DNA from: Enhygromyxa salina
Lineage (GTDB): Bacteria > Myxococcota_A > Polyangia > Nannocystales > Nannocystaceae
NCBI RefSeq assembly: GCF_002994635.1
Contig: NZ_PVNL01000044.1
Location: forward strand, 1-64,000
Direction: 5' to 3'
Length of the DNA stretch: 64,000 bases
In this document: in pieces, positions 1 through 9,287 of the stretch
Layout of the letters: every line of letters begins with the position of its first letter
Numbering within the stretch: the stretch's first letter is position 1
Program-made: the position numbers and the translations under genes
The notes under the pieces: model-generated
The model's input: only the letters and a program-made list of their open reading frames with translations
Databases searched by the model: none
Told to the model about the DNA's origin: nothing

Positions 1-561
1 ATCTTGTTGGGGTTGTGGGCGGTCTGGGTACCGCGTGGGTCCCGGTGTGCCGAGAGGGTGCCGCGGTGCGGCCACGAGGTCCACGCCGAGCTGCGTCAGT
101 TGGGCGGGACCGTGAGCTCCGGCTGCCTTGGTCGAGAGCGCTGACGCTCGAGTCGTCGCGGGTTGGGGCGGGGCGTGATGGAAGCGGGCGAGGACCGGCG
201 CGAGCGCACGCGGTGTTGGCTGAGTGGTGGTGCCGCGGCTGTTGCGTCTTCGCCATATGACGCCTTTGCGTCGCTTGGAGTTGAACCCTGCAATGAGCTT
301 GGGTGCGGATCGCTATAATGCAATCGAGCGGACTGAGATTGTTCGCTTGGGCACAATCGGTGTGACGTGGCAGGTCGGCGGATGCGTGGCGAGATTGTAG
401 GGCGCGCTGGGCCCAATCGCGAGGATTGGGGTGGTTCCACCCAAACCAATGATGGGTGGTCATATTTGAGATACTTCAAAATGTAATTTGTATCCCCGAG
501 AGACTGCTGGTATAGGAGACAGCCTAAACGAGTCGCGCATGTTTGAGCGCCACGCGATTAG
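1..561. other. Left-edge stretch without a supported gene
   Basis: No frame on either strand looks like protein here; the longest open stretches are Arg/Pro/Ser-rich shadows. Base composition from about 250 to 540 is visibly less GC-rich than in the flanking genes. The stretch lies directly 5' of a truncated toxin-subunit-like fragment, so it may be eroded remains of that gene, but I could not recognise any piece of it. Confidence 0.5.
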
Positions 562-894
562 GGCTTCACGATCGACCAGGTGGATGTCCACCTGATCCTC
601 GATCCGAGCGTGTCGGACACCGCCACGGGGACGGACCTCGACTTCTTCGATGATGCCACCGCGGATCCGCCCGGGACGCCAGAGACCGACGCGTTCGCGG
701 CCGGAATCTACGGCAACACGGTCACCGCGAGCTTCACAGCGCTCACGGCCGTGGCGCAACCTTGGCGGCTCGAGGTCGACACGACCACCGCGACGATCCC
801 CCCTGGCCTCGACCCCGACGAAACCGGCATGCTCGACCGCTCGACAATCGCGGGCATGGTGCTCGTCGTCCACTACTCGTTGACGCCGAGCTAG
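562..894 (+). pseudogene. C-terminal fragment resembling a Tc toxin A subunit
   Basis: An open frame begins just after in-frame stops at 544 and 559 and runs to TAG at 892-894. The only start inside it is GTG at 580, which would give 104 residues. The text is beta-rich, with QPWRLEV followed about 30 residues later by IAGMVLVVHYSL. That resembles the end of TcA proteins, where a WxLELP-like strand precedes a DVVLHLRYTA-like strand that docks TcB. A SpvB/TcB-type gene starts 103 bp downstream, as in Tc operons. No signal peptide or upstream coding sequence is visible, so I read it as the surviving 3' end of a larger gene. The family assignment is an inference from a short motif; a small independent beta-sandwich protein starting at GTG 580 is the alternative. 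Confidence 0.4.
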
Positions 895-997
895 TCGTTC
901 GCGGGCGGGCGCCCTCACTCGAGCGCGCCCGCCCTGTTGCTTCTGTCTCCCTGCCTGTTTGCTCGCGCCCGCTCGCGCGTAGGACCTCGGTGAATTC

Positions 998-3900
998 ATG
1001 TCCGACGATCCCACCAAGCCCCCCGGTCCCCAGCTGACCTCTGGCCCCTCGCTCGTCACCGAGCCCAAGACCGCGACGCCGTCGTTCTCGGCCGGCAACG
1101 CGCCCGGTCGTAACGCGTCTGGCATGCGCAGCGCGCCCGGGCAGGACAAGAACCCCTTTGCGCAGGCGTTTCGCTCGCCGTGGGGCGGGCCGTCGGGGGA
1201 GCAGGGCGAGCAGCAGGACCCAACGGCTAGCTTCGCGCCGAGTATCACGCTGCCCACTGGCGGCGGCGCGCTGCGTTCGATCGGCGAGAAATTCTCGCCC
1301 AACCCGTTCACGGGGACGGGCTCGATGAGCGTGCCGGTTGCCTGCTCGCCGGGGCGCGCGGGGTTTGGGCCCTCGCTCGCGCTCAACTATGGGTCCGGTC
1401 AGGGCAATGGGCCGTTCGGCTTGGGCTGGCAGCTGGGGGTGCCCGCGATCTCCCGCAAGACCGAGCGCGGCGTACCTCAGTACAACGATGGGCACCCCGA
1501 TCCGAAGCAGCGTGACACCTTCGTTCTCGCAGGAGCCGAAGACCTCGTCGCAGCGCTGGATCCCATGACTGGGGGAATCTGGGTAGAGGAACGAGGCGGT
1601 TATCGCATTCACCGGTTTCGCCCGCGGGTGGAGAGCAGCTTCACCAAGATCGAGCGCTGGACGGAACTGAGCACGGGCGAGATCCACTGGCGCACGATCA
1701 GCGCCAGCAACGTCACCAGCTACTTCGGCAAGACCAGCGACGCGCGGATCAGCGATCCACAAGACAGCTCGCGCGTGTTTAGCTGGCTGCTCGAGGAAGT
1801 CCGCGATGATCGCGGGCAGATCATGGTCTACGAGTACAAGCGCGATGACCTCCAGGGAGTCGACGTCAACGCGCCATTCGAGCGCACCCGTCTCGAGGGG
1901 GCCACGCTCGCTGGTCAGCGATATCTGTCACGCATCAAATACGGGAACGCCACGCCGAATGTCGCGAGCGACTGGCTGTTCGAGGTCGTGCTCGACTACG
2001 GGGAATTCGGGACCTGGCAGGTCACGGGGTCTGGCGATCAGCTCGAGATCTCGACCACGCCTGCGCGCGAGTGGCCCCAGCGCGAGGACGTGTTCTCTAC
2101 GTTCCGCGCCGGCTTCGAGCTGCGTACCCGTCGGCTGTGTCGGCGGGTGTTGATGTTTCACCACATCGCGGAGCTGTCGGAAGAGCCCTACCTGGTCGCG
2201 TCAACGGACCTGATCCACGACGAAGATCCCGCGATGACGCGCGTGGTCGGGATCCGGCAACGCAGCTATCGGCTCGACGAACTCACCGGCTACTTCGAGT
2301 ACGCGGAGCTGCCCACGCTCGACCTCGAGTACAGCGACTCGGGCGTCGACGCGACGATCCACGAGCTCGGCGACCCCACGACGCTCGCCAACCTCCCTGG
2401 TGGAATCGACGGCCAGCGTGCGCGCCTCGTCGACCTCGACGGCGAGGGGGTGCCCGGGATCGTGCTCGAGCAACCCGAGGCAGGCACCTTCTTCTACAAG
2501 CCTGGGCTCGGGGATGGCCGCTTCGGTCCGATGATGGCGCTACGCGCCCGGCCGACGTTGCTCGGCAGCTCGGGCGCGCAGCTGATGGACATCGACGGCG
2601 ACGGGCAAAAGGAGCTGGTGACCTTCGCCGCGCCCACGCCCGGGTTCTTTGATCGGCTGTGTGGTCACGACGATGACCGCTGGGGCAACTTTCGCAGCTT
2701 CGCGGCCGTGCCCAACATTGATTGGCAGGATCCCAACCTGCAGCTGATCGACCTGGTCGGCGACGGCTTTCCTGATCTGCTGCTCCCGCACGCGAATGGA
2801 TTCGCCTGGTACCGGAGCCGCGGGGCCGAGGGGTTTGAAGCGCCGCGCGTGGTCATGCATCCGGGCGATGATCGCAGCCGGCCGGTGTTGTTGTTCTCGG
2901 ATCGGCAGAGCAGCGTGCAGTTCGCGGACATGACCGGCGATGGGCTGGTGGATCTCGTCAGGATTCGCAACGGGGAGATCGCGTACTGGCCAAATCTCGG
3001 GCATGGGCGGTTTGGGCCGATCGTGCGCATGGGTGACGTACCGGCCTTTGCCGCGCCGGATCTGTTCTCGCCGGATCGCCTGCGGTTGGCGGACGTCGAC
3101 GGCAGCGGGACCACGGATCTGCTCTACCTCGATGATCGCGGCGCCACGCTGTACCACAATCGCGCGGGCAACCGGCTGTCTGGGGGTGTGTCGCTGAACA
3201 CCTTTCCCGGCGTGCGGAGCGTGGACTGGTGTTCGGTGGTGGATCTCAAAGGCGACGGCACCGGCTGCTTGGTGTGGTCGAGCTCGCTGCCCTCCGGCCG
3301 CGGGGCGATGATCCGGTATCTGGCATTGACAGGTGGGCAAAAGCCGCACTTGTTGATCGGCAGCCGCAACAACATGGGCGCGGAGACGAAGATCCGCTAC
3401 GCGCCGTCGACGATGTTCTACTTGCGGGACAAGGCCGCGGGAACGCCGTGGGCGACGCGGTTGCCGTTTCCCGTGCACGTGGTGCAGCGGGTCGAGTCCG
3501 TGGATCACGTCACGCGGCAGCGCTATGTGCAGACCACGTCGTACCACCATGGGTTCTATGATGGGATCGAGCGGGAGTTCCGGGGTTTTGGTCGAGTCGA
3601 GACTTGGGATACCGAGTCGTTTGACGAGTTTGGCAGCGGCGAGGCGCTGTTCGAGGTGGAGCTGTTCGAGAGCGTTGAGGCTGATCTGCATCAGCCGCCC
3701 GTGCACACCAAGAGCTGGTTTCATACGGGGGCGTACTTTGCGTGTGAGTCGCTGGCTGAGCAATTTGCGAAGGAGTACTGGCAAGCCGACGCGGACGCGT
3801 TCACGCTGCCGCCGAGCGTGATGCCGGCTGGGCTGACGGGGGCGGAGAGCCGGGAGGCTGCGCGGGCGCTCGCGGGGACGCCGTTGCGTAGTGAGGTGTA

Positions 3901-6900
3901 TGCGCTCGACGGCAGCGCCGACGAGGGCAGGCCGTACAGCGTGAGCGACTCGAACGCCGAGGTCGTGCGCAAGCAAGCGCATGGGCCCAACCCGTTTGGT
4001 GTGTATCGTGTGCAAGGTCGCGAGTCGCTCGCACACTATTATGATCGTTACACGGATCTGAGCGGCGACTACGACCCGCGCGTCAGCCACGAGCTCACGC
4101 TCGAGGTCGACGACCACGGCGCGGTGCTGCGGACGGCCTCGATCGTGTACCCGCGCCGGACCACGTCCAGCAACGCGAAGGACAAGCTGTACATCACGCT
4201 GAGCGAGTCGGACGTGGTGCACCTCGACGCCACCGACGACGTGCTGCGGCTGGCGGTGCCGATCGAGAGCCGCGGGTACGAGCTGCACGGGCTCACCGCG
4301 CCGGGGAGCGGGGCGTTTGCGTGGCAGACGATCCTGGACGCCTGCGACGAGGCGGATCCGATCGACTTCGAGGGCACGGTCACCGGGCCCGGCACCGAGG
4401 AGAAGCGGCTGCTCTCGCGCAGTCGGATCCGGTATCTCGAGGACGACCTCACGGATCCGCTCGCGCATGGGAGCGTGCAGAGCAAGGCGCTGGTGTACGA
4501 CAGCGACACGATGGCGATGACGGAGGCGCAGCGGCAGGCAGTGTACGGCTTGCTGACGGGGGCGCCCACCAACACGGAGCTGCAGAACGAGGGCGGGTAT
4601 GTGCTGGATGACTCCGCGTGGTGGATCCGCACCGGGCACCCGACCTACGACGCGAGCAAGTTCTATCAGGTCACGAGCGCGGATGACCCGTTTGGCGAGA
4701 CCTACTCGGTCACGTATGACAGTCATGCGCTGCTGATCACAGCGACCTCGGATCCGCTGAGCCAGACCAGCAGCGCGGCGTTCGACTACCGGGTGCTCGC
4801 GCCGTGGGAGCTGACGGATCCCAACGGGAACCGGACGCAGGTCGAGTTCGACGTGCTGGGGTTTGTGGTGAAGTCGGCCGTGCTCGGGAAGGTCGGGGAC
4901 AGCGACGGAGACACGCTGAGTGACCCGACGAGCACCTTTGCATATGACCTGTTCGAGTGGTCGACGAACGGTAAGCCGAACTGGGCGAAGTCGCGGGTGC
5001 GGGAGACGCATCGGGACGTGGGGACGCGCTGGCTCGAGTCGTACAGCTATTTTGGTGGGGGTGGTGGGGTCGTGATGACGAAGGTGCAGGCGCGGCCCGG
5101 GCTCGCGCCCGAGCGCGATGTCAACGGGGAGCTGGTATTCGTCGATGACGTGTTGCAGTACGAGGACACCAGCCCGGACGTGCGGTGGGTGGGGAATGGT
5201 CGGGTTGTCAAGGACAACAAGGGGAACGTCATCAAGGCGTATGAGCCGTATTACTCGAGCACCCACGCGTACGAGGACGAGGCCGAGCTGGTCGAGCAGG
5301 GCGTGACGCCGCTGATGCATTACGACCCGCTGGGTCGGCTGATTCGCACGGACCTGCCGAACGGCACATTTTCCAAAGTGGAGTTCACGCCGTGGGAGCA
5401 GACCAGCTATGACCCGAATGACACGGTGACGGACAGCGACTGGTACGCGGCGCGGTACAGCTACGGGGGGGCGGACGTCGGCCTGCTGGCGGAGAAGCGG
5501 GCCGCGTTGCTCGCGGCGGACCACCATGGCACGCCGAGCGTCGTGCACCTCGACACGCTCGGGCGGCCATTCTTGTCGGTGGCCCACAACATCGACCTCA
5601 ACGATGATGCCGAGTACTTCGAGACCGAGTCGGTGCTGGATATTCAAGGGCACGTGCTCGAGGTGGTCGACGCGCGGGACAACACGGCCGAGTCTCGGAC
5701 GTACGGGATGCTGGGGCAGTCGTTGGTGGTCAGCAGCGTCGACGCTGGCGACCGGCACACGCTGCTCAACGCGCTGGGGCAGCCCATGCGAAGCTGGGAC
5801 AGCCGCAGCCAGCGCTTCTCCTACTCGTACGACACCCTGCGCCGGCCGGTGGACCGGACGGTGAGCGTGTCTGGCGGGTCGGAGAAGTTGCTTGGGCGCA
5901 TCGTGTATGGCGACTTACTGTCTTCGCCGGAGGACACGAATCACGTCGGGCGTGTGTATCGGGTGTACGACGGGGCTGGCGTGGCGACGACGGTGGAATT
6001 CGACTTCAAGGGGAACCCGCTGGAGGAGCAGCGACAGTTGGTCACGAGCAAGACGACGCAGCCGGACTGGAGTGCGCTGCTGGGCCAGAGTACAATTGCC
6101 GCGATGGCGACCGCCGCGACCTCGCTGCTCGACTCCGAGACGTTCTCGGCGAGCAGTCAGCGTGACGCGGTGAACCGGGTGCTGACGGCGATATCGCCCG
6201 ATGACAGTGAGGTGATCTACACCTACGACGAGGGCGGCACGCTGCAGGCCGTCGAGGTCAAGCACCGCGGCAGCCCCACGGCCGAGACGGTTGTCGGGGA
6301 CATCACCTACAACGCCCGCGGGCAGCGTGAGTCCGTGGTCTACGGCTCGACCTCGAGCCCGACCACGACGACCAGCTACACGTATGACCCGCAGACGTAC
6401 CGGCTCGCGTCGCTCTCGACCGTGCGCGGCAGCGACGATGCCAACCTTCAGGGCCTGCATTACCACTATGACCCGGTCGGCAACATCACCGACATCCGCG
6501 ACACCGCGCAACAGACGGTGTACTTCAACAATTCCGTCGTCGAGGCCGCGAACTCGTACACCTACGACGCGACGTACCGGCTGATAGAGGCGACGGGCCG
6601 CGAGCACAGCACGCAAGGCACGACCCAGCGCACCGACGTGCAGATCACGATCGGCGCCCAGCCGATGACGAGTGACCCGTCGGCGATGCGGCGGTACACG
6701 CAGAATTTCACCTACGACGAGGTGGGTAACATTCTGAAGATGCAGCACATCCCCGCCTCGGGGAGCGGCTGGACCCGCTACTACGAGTACGACGCCGACG
6801 GCAACCGGCTCGAGAAGACCTCCGCCCCAGGAGACCCGGCCCTCGGGCCGTACACGCACGCGTACACGTACGACGCGCACGGCAACATGACCGCAATGCC

Positions 6901-8407
6901 GCACCTGTCGAGCATGGTGTGGAACCACGACGACGAGCTGCGCGAGGTCACGGTAGGCACCGAGACGGTGTACTTCCAGTACGCGGGCGGCATGCGCAGC
7001 CGCAAGTACGTAGAAAAATCTGGCGCCACCACCGAGGAGCGCATCTATCTCGGTCCGTTCGAGATCTATCGCAAGCGCATCAGCGGCACGCTTGACCTCG
7101 AGCGGGAGTCGCTGCACATCAGCGACGACACGGGCCGCATCTGCATCATCGAGACCAAGACGGTCGACGGCGGGTCTGCGGTCGGGAGCCCGACCGGCAT
7201 CTGGCGGTACCAGTTGAGCAACCACCTCGGCTCCGCCGTGACCGAAGTCGACGGCAGCGGGGCAGTCATCTCGTACGAGGAGTACCACCCCTACGGCACG
7301 AGTTCGTACCGGGCGGTCAACGCCAGTATCGACGTCTCGTCGAAGCGCTACCGGTACACGGGGATGGAGCGCGACGAAGAGACGGGGCTGGAGTACCACT
7401 CTGCACGGTACTATGCGCCGTGGTTGGGGCGGTGGACGGCGGGGGATCCGATTGGGCTGGGGGATGGGGTCAATCGGTTTGCGTACTGCCGCGGCAATCC
7501 GGCTAGCTTGTCCGACCCGAATGGCCGAAGTCCCGCCGTGCAGCAGTCGCTCGCGGAGGCGAGGCAGGCGTACGGGTCGGCATCACCCGACAAGCGCAGC
7601 GCGATCGGGGAGGAGATCGCCATTTATGAGTCGATGCTCGCCGAACCTGAAGGCGAGTACGCCTCTGCGGTCAGGCTCGTTGGCACGACACCGTATCCTG
7701 ACGATCCGGAGCTTGCTCCGTTCAGCTTGGCGGTCCCGAACGCCCACCCTGAGAGCCTTGTCGTTGACCACGCTGCGGCACGGTCCGCTTGGCAGCAGAA
7801 GTGGAGCGACGAGAACCTGGTCGCCCAAATGAACGAAGGCCGGGGCATGGCCATGGCGTTCATGGGGATCTACTTGGCGTCCGCCGTTGTGCTTGCTACC
7901 GGAACTGAAGCGTACCTGGCGTACGAGGCTGCGATGGTGGGCGGCGGTGCGGGCTGGTCCGGCCTTGGGGCTCGGATGAGCTACGCGGGGTTTGAGGCCG
8001 GCGCCCATGTTGGACAAGCGGTGGGGACGTACGCTAGCGCAGACGTGTTCACCTTGAGTGCGGTCGCGCTCGGTGAGTCGTATGTGGTCGCGGATGCCGT
8101 GGCACATGGGCTTCCGGTCGATCTCGTCATGCCTGGATCGCCCAGTAGGTCCTTGAAGCCGGCCAGGCCTCAGAATTTCAGGTCGGAAGGTGGCGCGCCA
8201 GTGTCACCGCCCGAGCCTGGACAGGTCGTTTGGGGATACGGGGAGAATCCGTCTCATGCAACCATCTTTGAGGGGCATGGTTCGGAGTTGCCAGGGACAT
8301 TCACCGTGCCTGAGGGAACATGGATCAGGCTTCCGCCGCGAGGGGGACTAGATAGAGGAGGGAGTTGGGCAGCAGATTGCGGAGTCCGGAAGCATTCCAG
8401 GGGGTGA
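998..8407 (+). CDS. SpvB/TcB-TcC-type Rhs toxin, frame broken near its C-terminus
   Basis: This 2,469-residue protein has the layout of a fused TcB-TcC/Rhs toxin cocoon. The N-terminus has the SpvB pattern (LPTGGGALRSIGEKF at about residue 85, then NPFTGTGSMSVPV and GFGPSLALNYGSGQGNGPFG). FG-GAP-like D-D-GDG repeats, a TcdB-like middle and dozens of YD/Rhs repeats follow. The Rhs core lies at about residues 2117-2174 (GMERDEETGLEYHSARYY, DPIGL, then SDPNG), where such proteins self-cleave. The variable tip follows, with one hydrophobic helix near residue 2290. GGTGA lies 6 nt before ATG 998. There is no classical signal peptide. The frame ends at TGA 8405 in a poor tail, while good coding continues in another frame to 8573 (listed separately). 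The family is secure; target and export route are unknown. Confidence 0.93.
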   Translation: MSDDPTKPPGPQLTSGPSLVTEPKTATPSFSAGNAPGRNASGMRSAPGQDKNPFAQAFRSPWGGPSGEQGEQQDPTASFAPSITLPTGGGALRSIGEKFSPNPFTGTGSMSVPVACSPGRAGFGPSLALNYGSGQGNGPFGLGWQLGVPAISRKTERGVPQYNDGHPDPKQRDTFVLAGAEDLVAALDPMTGGIWVEERGGYRIHRFRPRVESSFTKIERWTELSTGEIHWRTISASNVTSYFGKTSDARISDPQDSSRVFSWLLEEVRDDRGQIMVYEYKRDDLQGVDVNAPFERTRLEGATLAGQRYLSRIKYGNATPNVASDWLFEVVLDYGEFGTWQVTGSGDQLEISTTPAREWPQREDVFSTFRAGFELRTRRLCRRVLMFHHIAELSEEPYLVASTDLIHDEDPAMTRVVGIRQRSYRLDELTGYFEYAELPTLDLEYSDSGVDATIHELGDPTTLANLPGGIDGQRARLVDLDGEGVPGIVLEQPEAGTFFYKPGLGDGRFGPMMALRARPTLLGSSGAQLMDIDGDGQKELVTFAAPTPGFFDRLCGHDDDRWGNFRSFAAVPNIDWQDPNLQLIDLVGDGFPDLLLPHANGFAWYRSRGAEGFEAPRVVMHPGDDRSRPVLLFSDRQSSVQFADMTGDGLVDLVRIRNGEIAYWPNLGHGRFGPIVRMGDVPAFAAPDLFSPDRLRLADVDGSGTTDLLYLDDRGATLYHNRAGNRLSGGVSLNTFPGVRSVDWCSVVDLKGDGTGCLVWSSSLPSGRGAMIRYLALTGGQKPHLLIGSRNNMGAETKIRYAPSTMFYLRDKAAGTPWATRLPFPVHVVQRVESVDHVTRQRYVQTTSYHHGFYDGIEREFRGFGRVETWDTESFDEFGSGEALFEVELFESVEADLHQPPVHTKSWFHTGAYFACESLAEQFAKEYWQADADAFTLPPSVMPAGLTGAESREAARALAGTPLRSEVYALDGSADEGRPYSVSDSNAEVVRKQAHGPNPFGVYRVQGRESLAHYYDRYTDLSGDYDPRVSHELTLEVDDHGAVLRTASIVYPRRTTSSNAKDKLYITLSESDVVHLDATDDVLRLAVPIESRGYELHGLTAPGSGAFAWQTILDACDEADPIDFEGTVTGPGTEEKRLLSRSRIRYLEDDLTDPLAHGSVQSKALVYDSDTMAMTEAQRQAVYGLLTGAPTNTELQNEGGYVLDDSAWWIRTGHPTYDASKFYQVTSADDPFGETYSVTYDSHALLITATSDPLSQTSSAAFDYRVLAPWELTDPNGNRTQVEFDVLGFVVKSAVLGKVGDSDGDTLSDPTSTFAYDLFEWSTNGKPNWAKSRVRETHRDVGTRWLESYSYFGGGGGVVMTKVQARPGLAPERDVNGELVFVDDVLQYEDTSPDVRWVGNGRVVKDNKGNVIKAYEPYYSSTHAYEDEAELVEQGVTPLMHYDPLGRLIRTDLPNGTFSKVEFTPWEQTSYDPNDTVTDSDWYAARYSYGGADVGLLAEKRAALLAADHHGTPSVVHLDTLGRPFLSVAHNIDLNDDAEYFETESVLDIQGHVLEVVDARDNTAESRTYGMLGQSLVVSSVDAGDRHTLLNALGQPMRSWDSRSQRFSYSYDTLRRPVDRTVSVSGGSEKLLGRIVYGDLLSSPEDTNHVGRVYRVYDGAGVATTVEFDFKGNPLEEQRQLVTSKTTQPDWSALLGQSTIAAMATAATSLLDSETFSASSQRDAVNRVLTAISPDDSEVIYTYDEGGTLQAVEVKHRGSPTAETVVGDITYNARGQRESVVYGSTSSPTTTTSYTYDPQTYRLASLSTVRGSDDANLQGLHYHYDPVGNITDIRDTAQQTVYFNNSVVEAANSYTYDATYRLIEATGREHSTQGTTQRTDVQITIGAQPMTSDPSAMRRYTQNFTYDEVGNILKMQHIPASGSGWTRYYEYDADGNRLEKTSAPGDPALGPYTHAYTYDAHGNMTAMPHLSSMVWNHDDELREVTVGTETVYFQYAGGMRSRKYVEKSGATTEERIYLGPFEIYRKRISGTLDLERESLHISDDTGRICIIETKTVDGGSAVGSPTGIWRYQLSNHLGSAVTEVDGSGAVISYEEYHPYGTSSYRAVNASIDVSSKRYRYTGMERDEETGLEYHSARYYAPWLGRWTAGDPIGLGDGVNRFAYCRGNPASLSDPNGRSPAVQQSLAEARQAYGSASPDKRSAIGEEIAIYESMLAEPEGEYASAVRLVGTTPYPDDPELAPFSLAVPNAHPESLVVDHAAARSAWQQKWSDENLVAQMNEGRGMAMAFMGIYLASAVVLATGTEAYLAYEAAMVGGGAGWSGLGARMSYAGFEAGAHVGQAVGTYASADVFTLSAVALGESYVVADAVAHGLPVDLVMPGSPSRSLKPARPQNFRSEGGAPVSPPEPGQVVWGYGENPSHATIFEGHGSELPGTFTVPEGTWIRLPPRGGLDRGGSWAADCGVRKHSRG

Positions 8408-8573
8408 GCTTTTTGGTCCAGGGCAAGAAGTTCCCAACCTCGTTCTTCATCCGGTGAGCGGGGAAATTCAGGCGCGCATCGCCACAACGCAAGTAACTGA
8501 ACCTACGCTGCTAAGTGATATGCTCTCCGAGAACATGGGATTCTGTGTCTGGGCCGCATGTCGCCTCCCCTAG
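8361..8573 (+). pseudogene. Out-of-frame Stv-like toxin tip of the Rhs gene
   Basis: From about 8361 a frame shifted by +1 relative to the Rhs gene reads as convincing protein to TAG 8571-8573: VGQQIAESGSIPGG, then FGPGQEVPNLVLHP, then PTLLSDMLSENMG and VWAACR. Joined to the upstream in-frame text (HATIFEGHGSELPG, FTVPEGTWIRLP) it rebuilds what I recall as the Stv putative-adhesin domain found at the tips of bacterial Rhs proteins: GHG, a VPEGT strand, an xPGExxPN turn, then LSDLL-xx-MG-x-WAAC. The switch falls in the purine run GAGGAGGGAG at 8356-8364, so one extra base is enough. The repaired protein would be about 2,524 residues. A sequencing error, a real inactivating indel and a programmed shift all remain possible. 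Confidence 0.75.
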
Positions 8574-8619
8574 TTCCACAACGCCGGCAACGACCCAAAA
8601 GCAACAAAAGGGATCCGCT

Positions 8620-8973
8620 ATGCAAGATGATGCGAAAAAATACCCTTTGCATCTGACTTATCAAATTACGACGTACCACTACGCTGACTCACCAGGCTCC
8701 GCGTTTGCCGCCTCATGGTTGGCTGTCGCCACCGCCCATGTGTACGACTCAGATCCAAATCCGGGAGTCCTTACACCCGAGACGGCGATCATGGCGGGCG
8801 CAGTCATGAAAGTGGTTAGCGGTCGTGGCTCCGGGGAAACTGAGGCATCTGCCATTCAGTCGGCGTTGAGTGTGTTGGCCGTTCAAGTCAAGGCTCACAT
8901 GAGTACGCCGGGAGATCTTGCCCACGAGGCCGAGCGCGCAGTTTCAGAGCCAGGCCGGGATCCGGCCCGGTGA
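8620..8973 (+). CDS. Small protein next to the Rhs toxin; possible immunity or partner protein
   Basis: ATG 8620 has AAAGGG about 9 nt upstream and opens a 117-residue protein I do not recognise. It starts MQDDAKKYPLHLTYQITTYHY and contains an Ala-rich helical stretch (ETAIMAGAVMKVV, then EASAIQSALSVLAVQ). There is no signal peptide, membrane segment or Cys motif. It begins 46 bp after the repaired end of the Rhs gene, on the same strand. That is the usual position of an immunity gene for a polymorphic toxin, and this position is the only argument for such a role. The last 15 or so residues (EAERAVSEPGRDPAR) run into a relic-filled region and may not be original. An Rhs-associated structural protein is equally possible. 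Confidence 0.6.
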   Translation: MQDDAKKYPLHLTYQITTYHYADSPGSAFAASWLAVATAHVYDSDPNPGVLTPETAIMAGAVMKVVSGRGSGETEASAIQSALSVLAVQVKAHMSTPGDLAHEAERAVSEPGRDPAR

Positions 8974-9008
8974 CAAGGGATAAGCCTGAAAAGGGATAGA
9001 CCGGGCGG

Positions 9009-9270
9009 GACGCTGGCGTCGACGCGACGGTCCACGAACTCGACGATCCCATGATCCCTGCCCGAAGGTCCTGTACCTTCATATTCGTCCAGTGAGCAGC
9101 ACGGGCGTGGGTTGGCCGTGCGCCTGTACCTTCATATTCGTCCAGATGGACAAATGAGCAGCAGCGCGTCGGTTGGCGATCCCGACCCGAGAGCCGCGGC
9201 TACGAACTGCACGACCTCACCGCGCCGAGTGGCGAGGCGTTCGCGTGGCAGACGATCCTCGACGCCTGCG
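9009..9270 (+). pseudogene. Relics of a second SpvB/Rhs-type gene
   Basis: Two short pieces match the intact Rhs gene upstream in order and orientation. Positions 9009-9050 read DAGVDATVHELDDP and correspond to 2336-2377 (DSGVDATIHELGDP). Positions 9189-9270 read ESRGYELHDLTAP and then EAFAWQTILDAC, corresponding to about 4264-4350 (ESRGYELHGLTAP, GAFAWQTILDAC). About 1.9 kb of the parental gene between the two pieces is missing. They do not form one open frame. This is what remains of a paralogous copy after internal deletion, or of a recombination donor cassette. Confidence 0.8.
9070..9145 (+). repeat. Imperfect tandem duplication inside the relic region
   Basis: A 23-nt word beginning CCTGTACCTTCATATTCGT occurs exactly at 9070-9092 and again at 9123-9145. 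Each copy is followed by TGAGCAGCA and then a GGTTGGC-containing stretch; the second copy has a 9-nt insertion before TGAGCAGCA. The repeat lies between the two Rhs relics and suggests a local slippage or recombination event. Confidence 0.85.
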
Positions 9271-9287
9271 GCCGTGGGGCAGCTCAG

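Noticed and set aside
2540..5758. 1,072-codon open frame on the minus strand inside the Rhs gene
   Set aside because: Arg/His/Val/Pro-rich shadow of a GC-rich coding strand; no domain, no ribosome binding site, and the plus-strand protein is clearly real.
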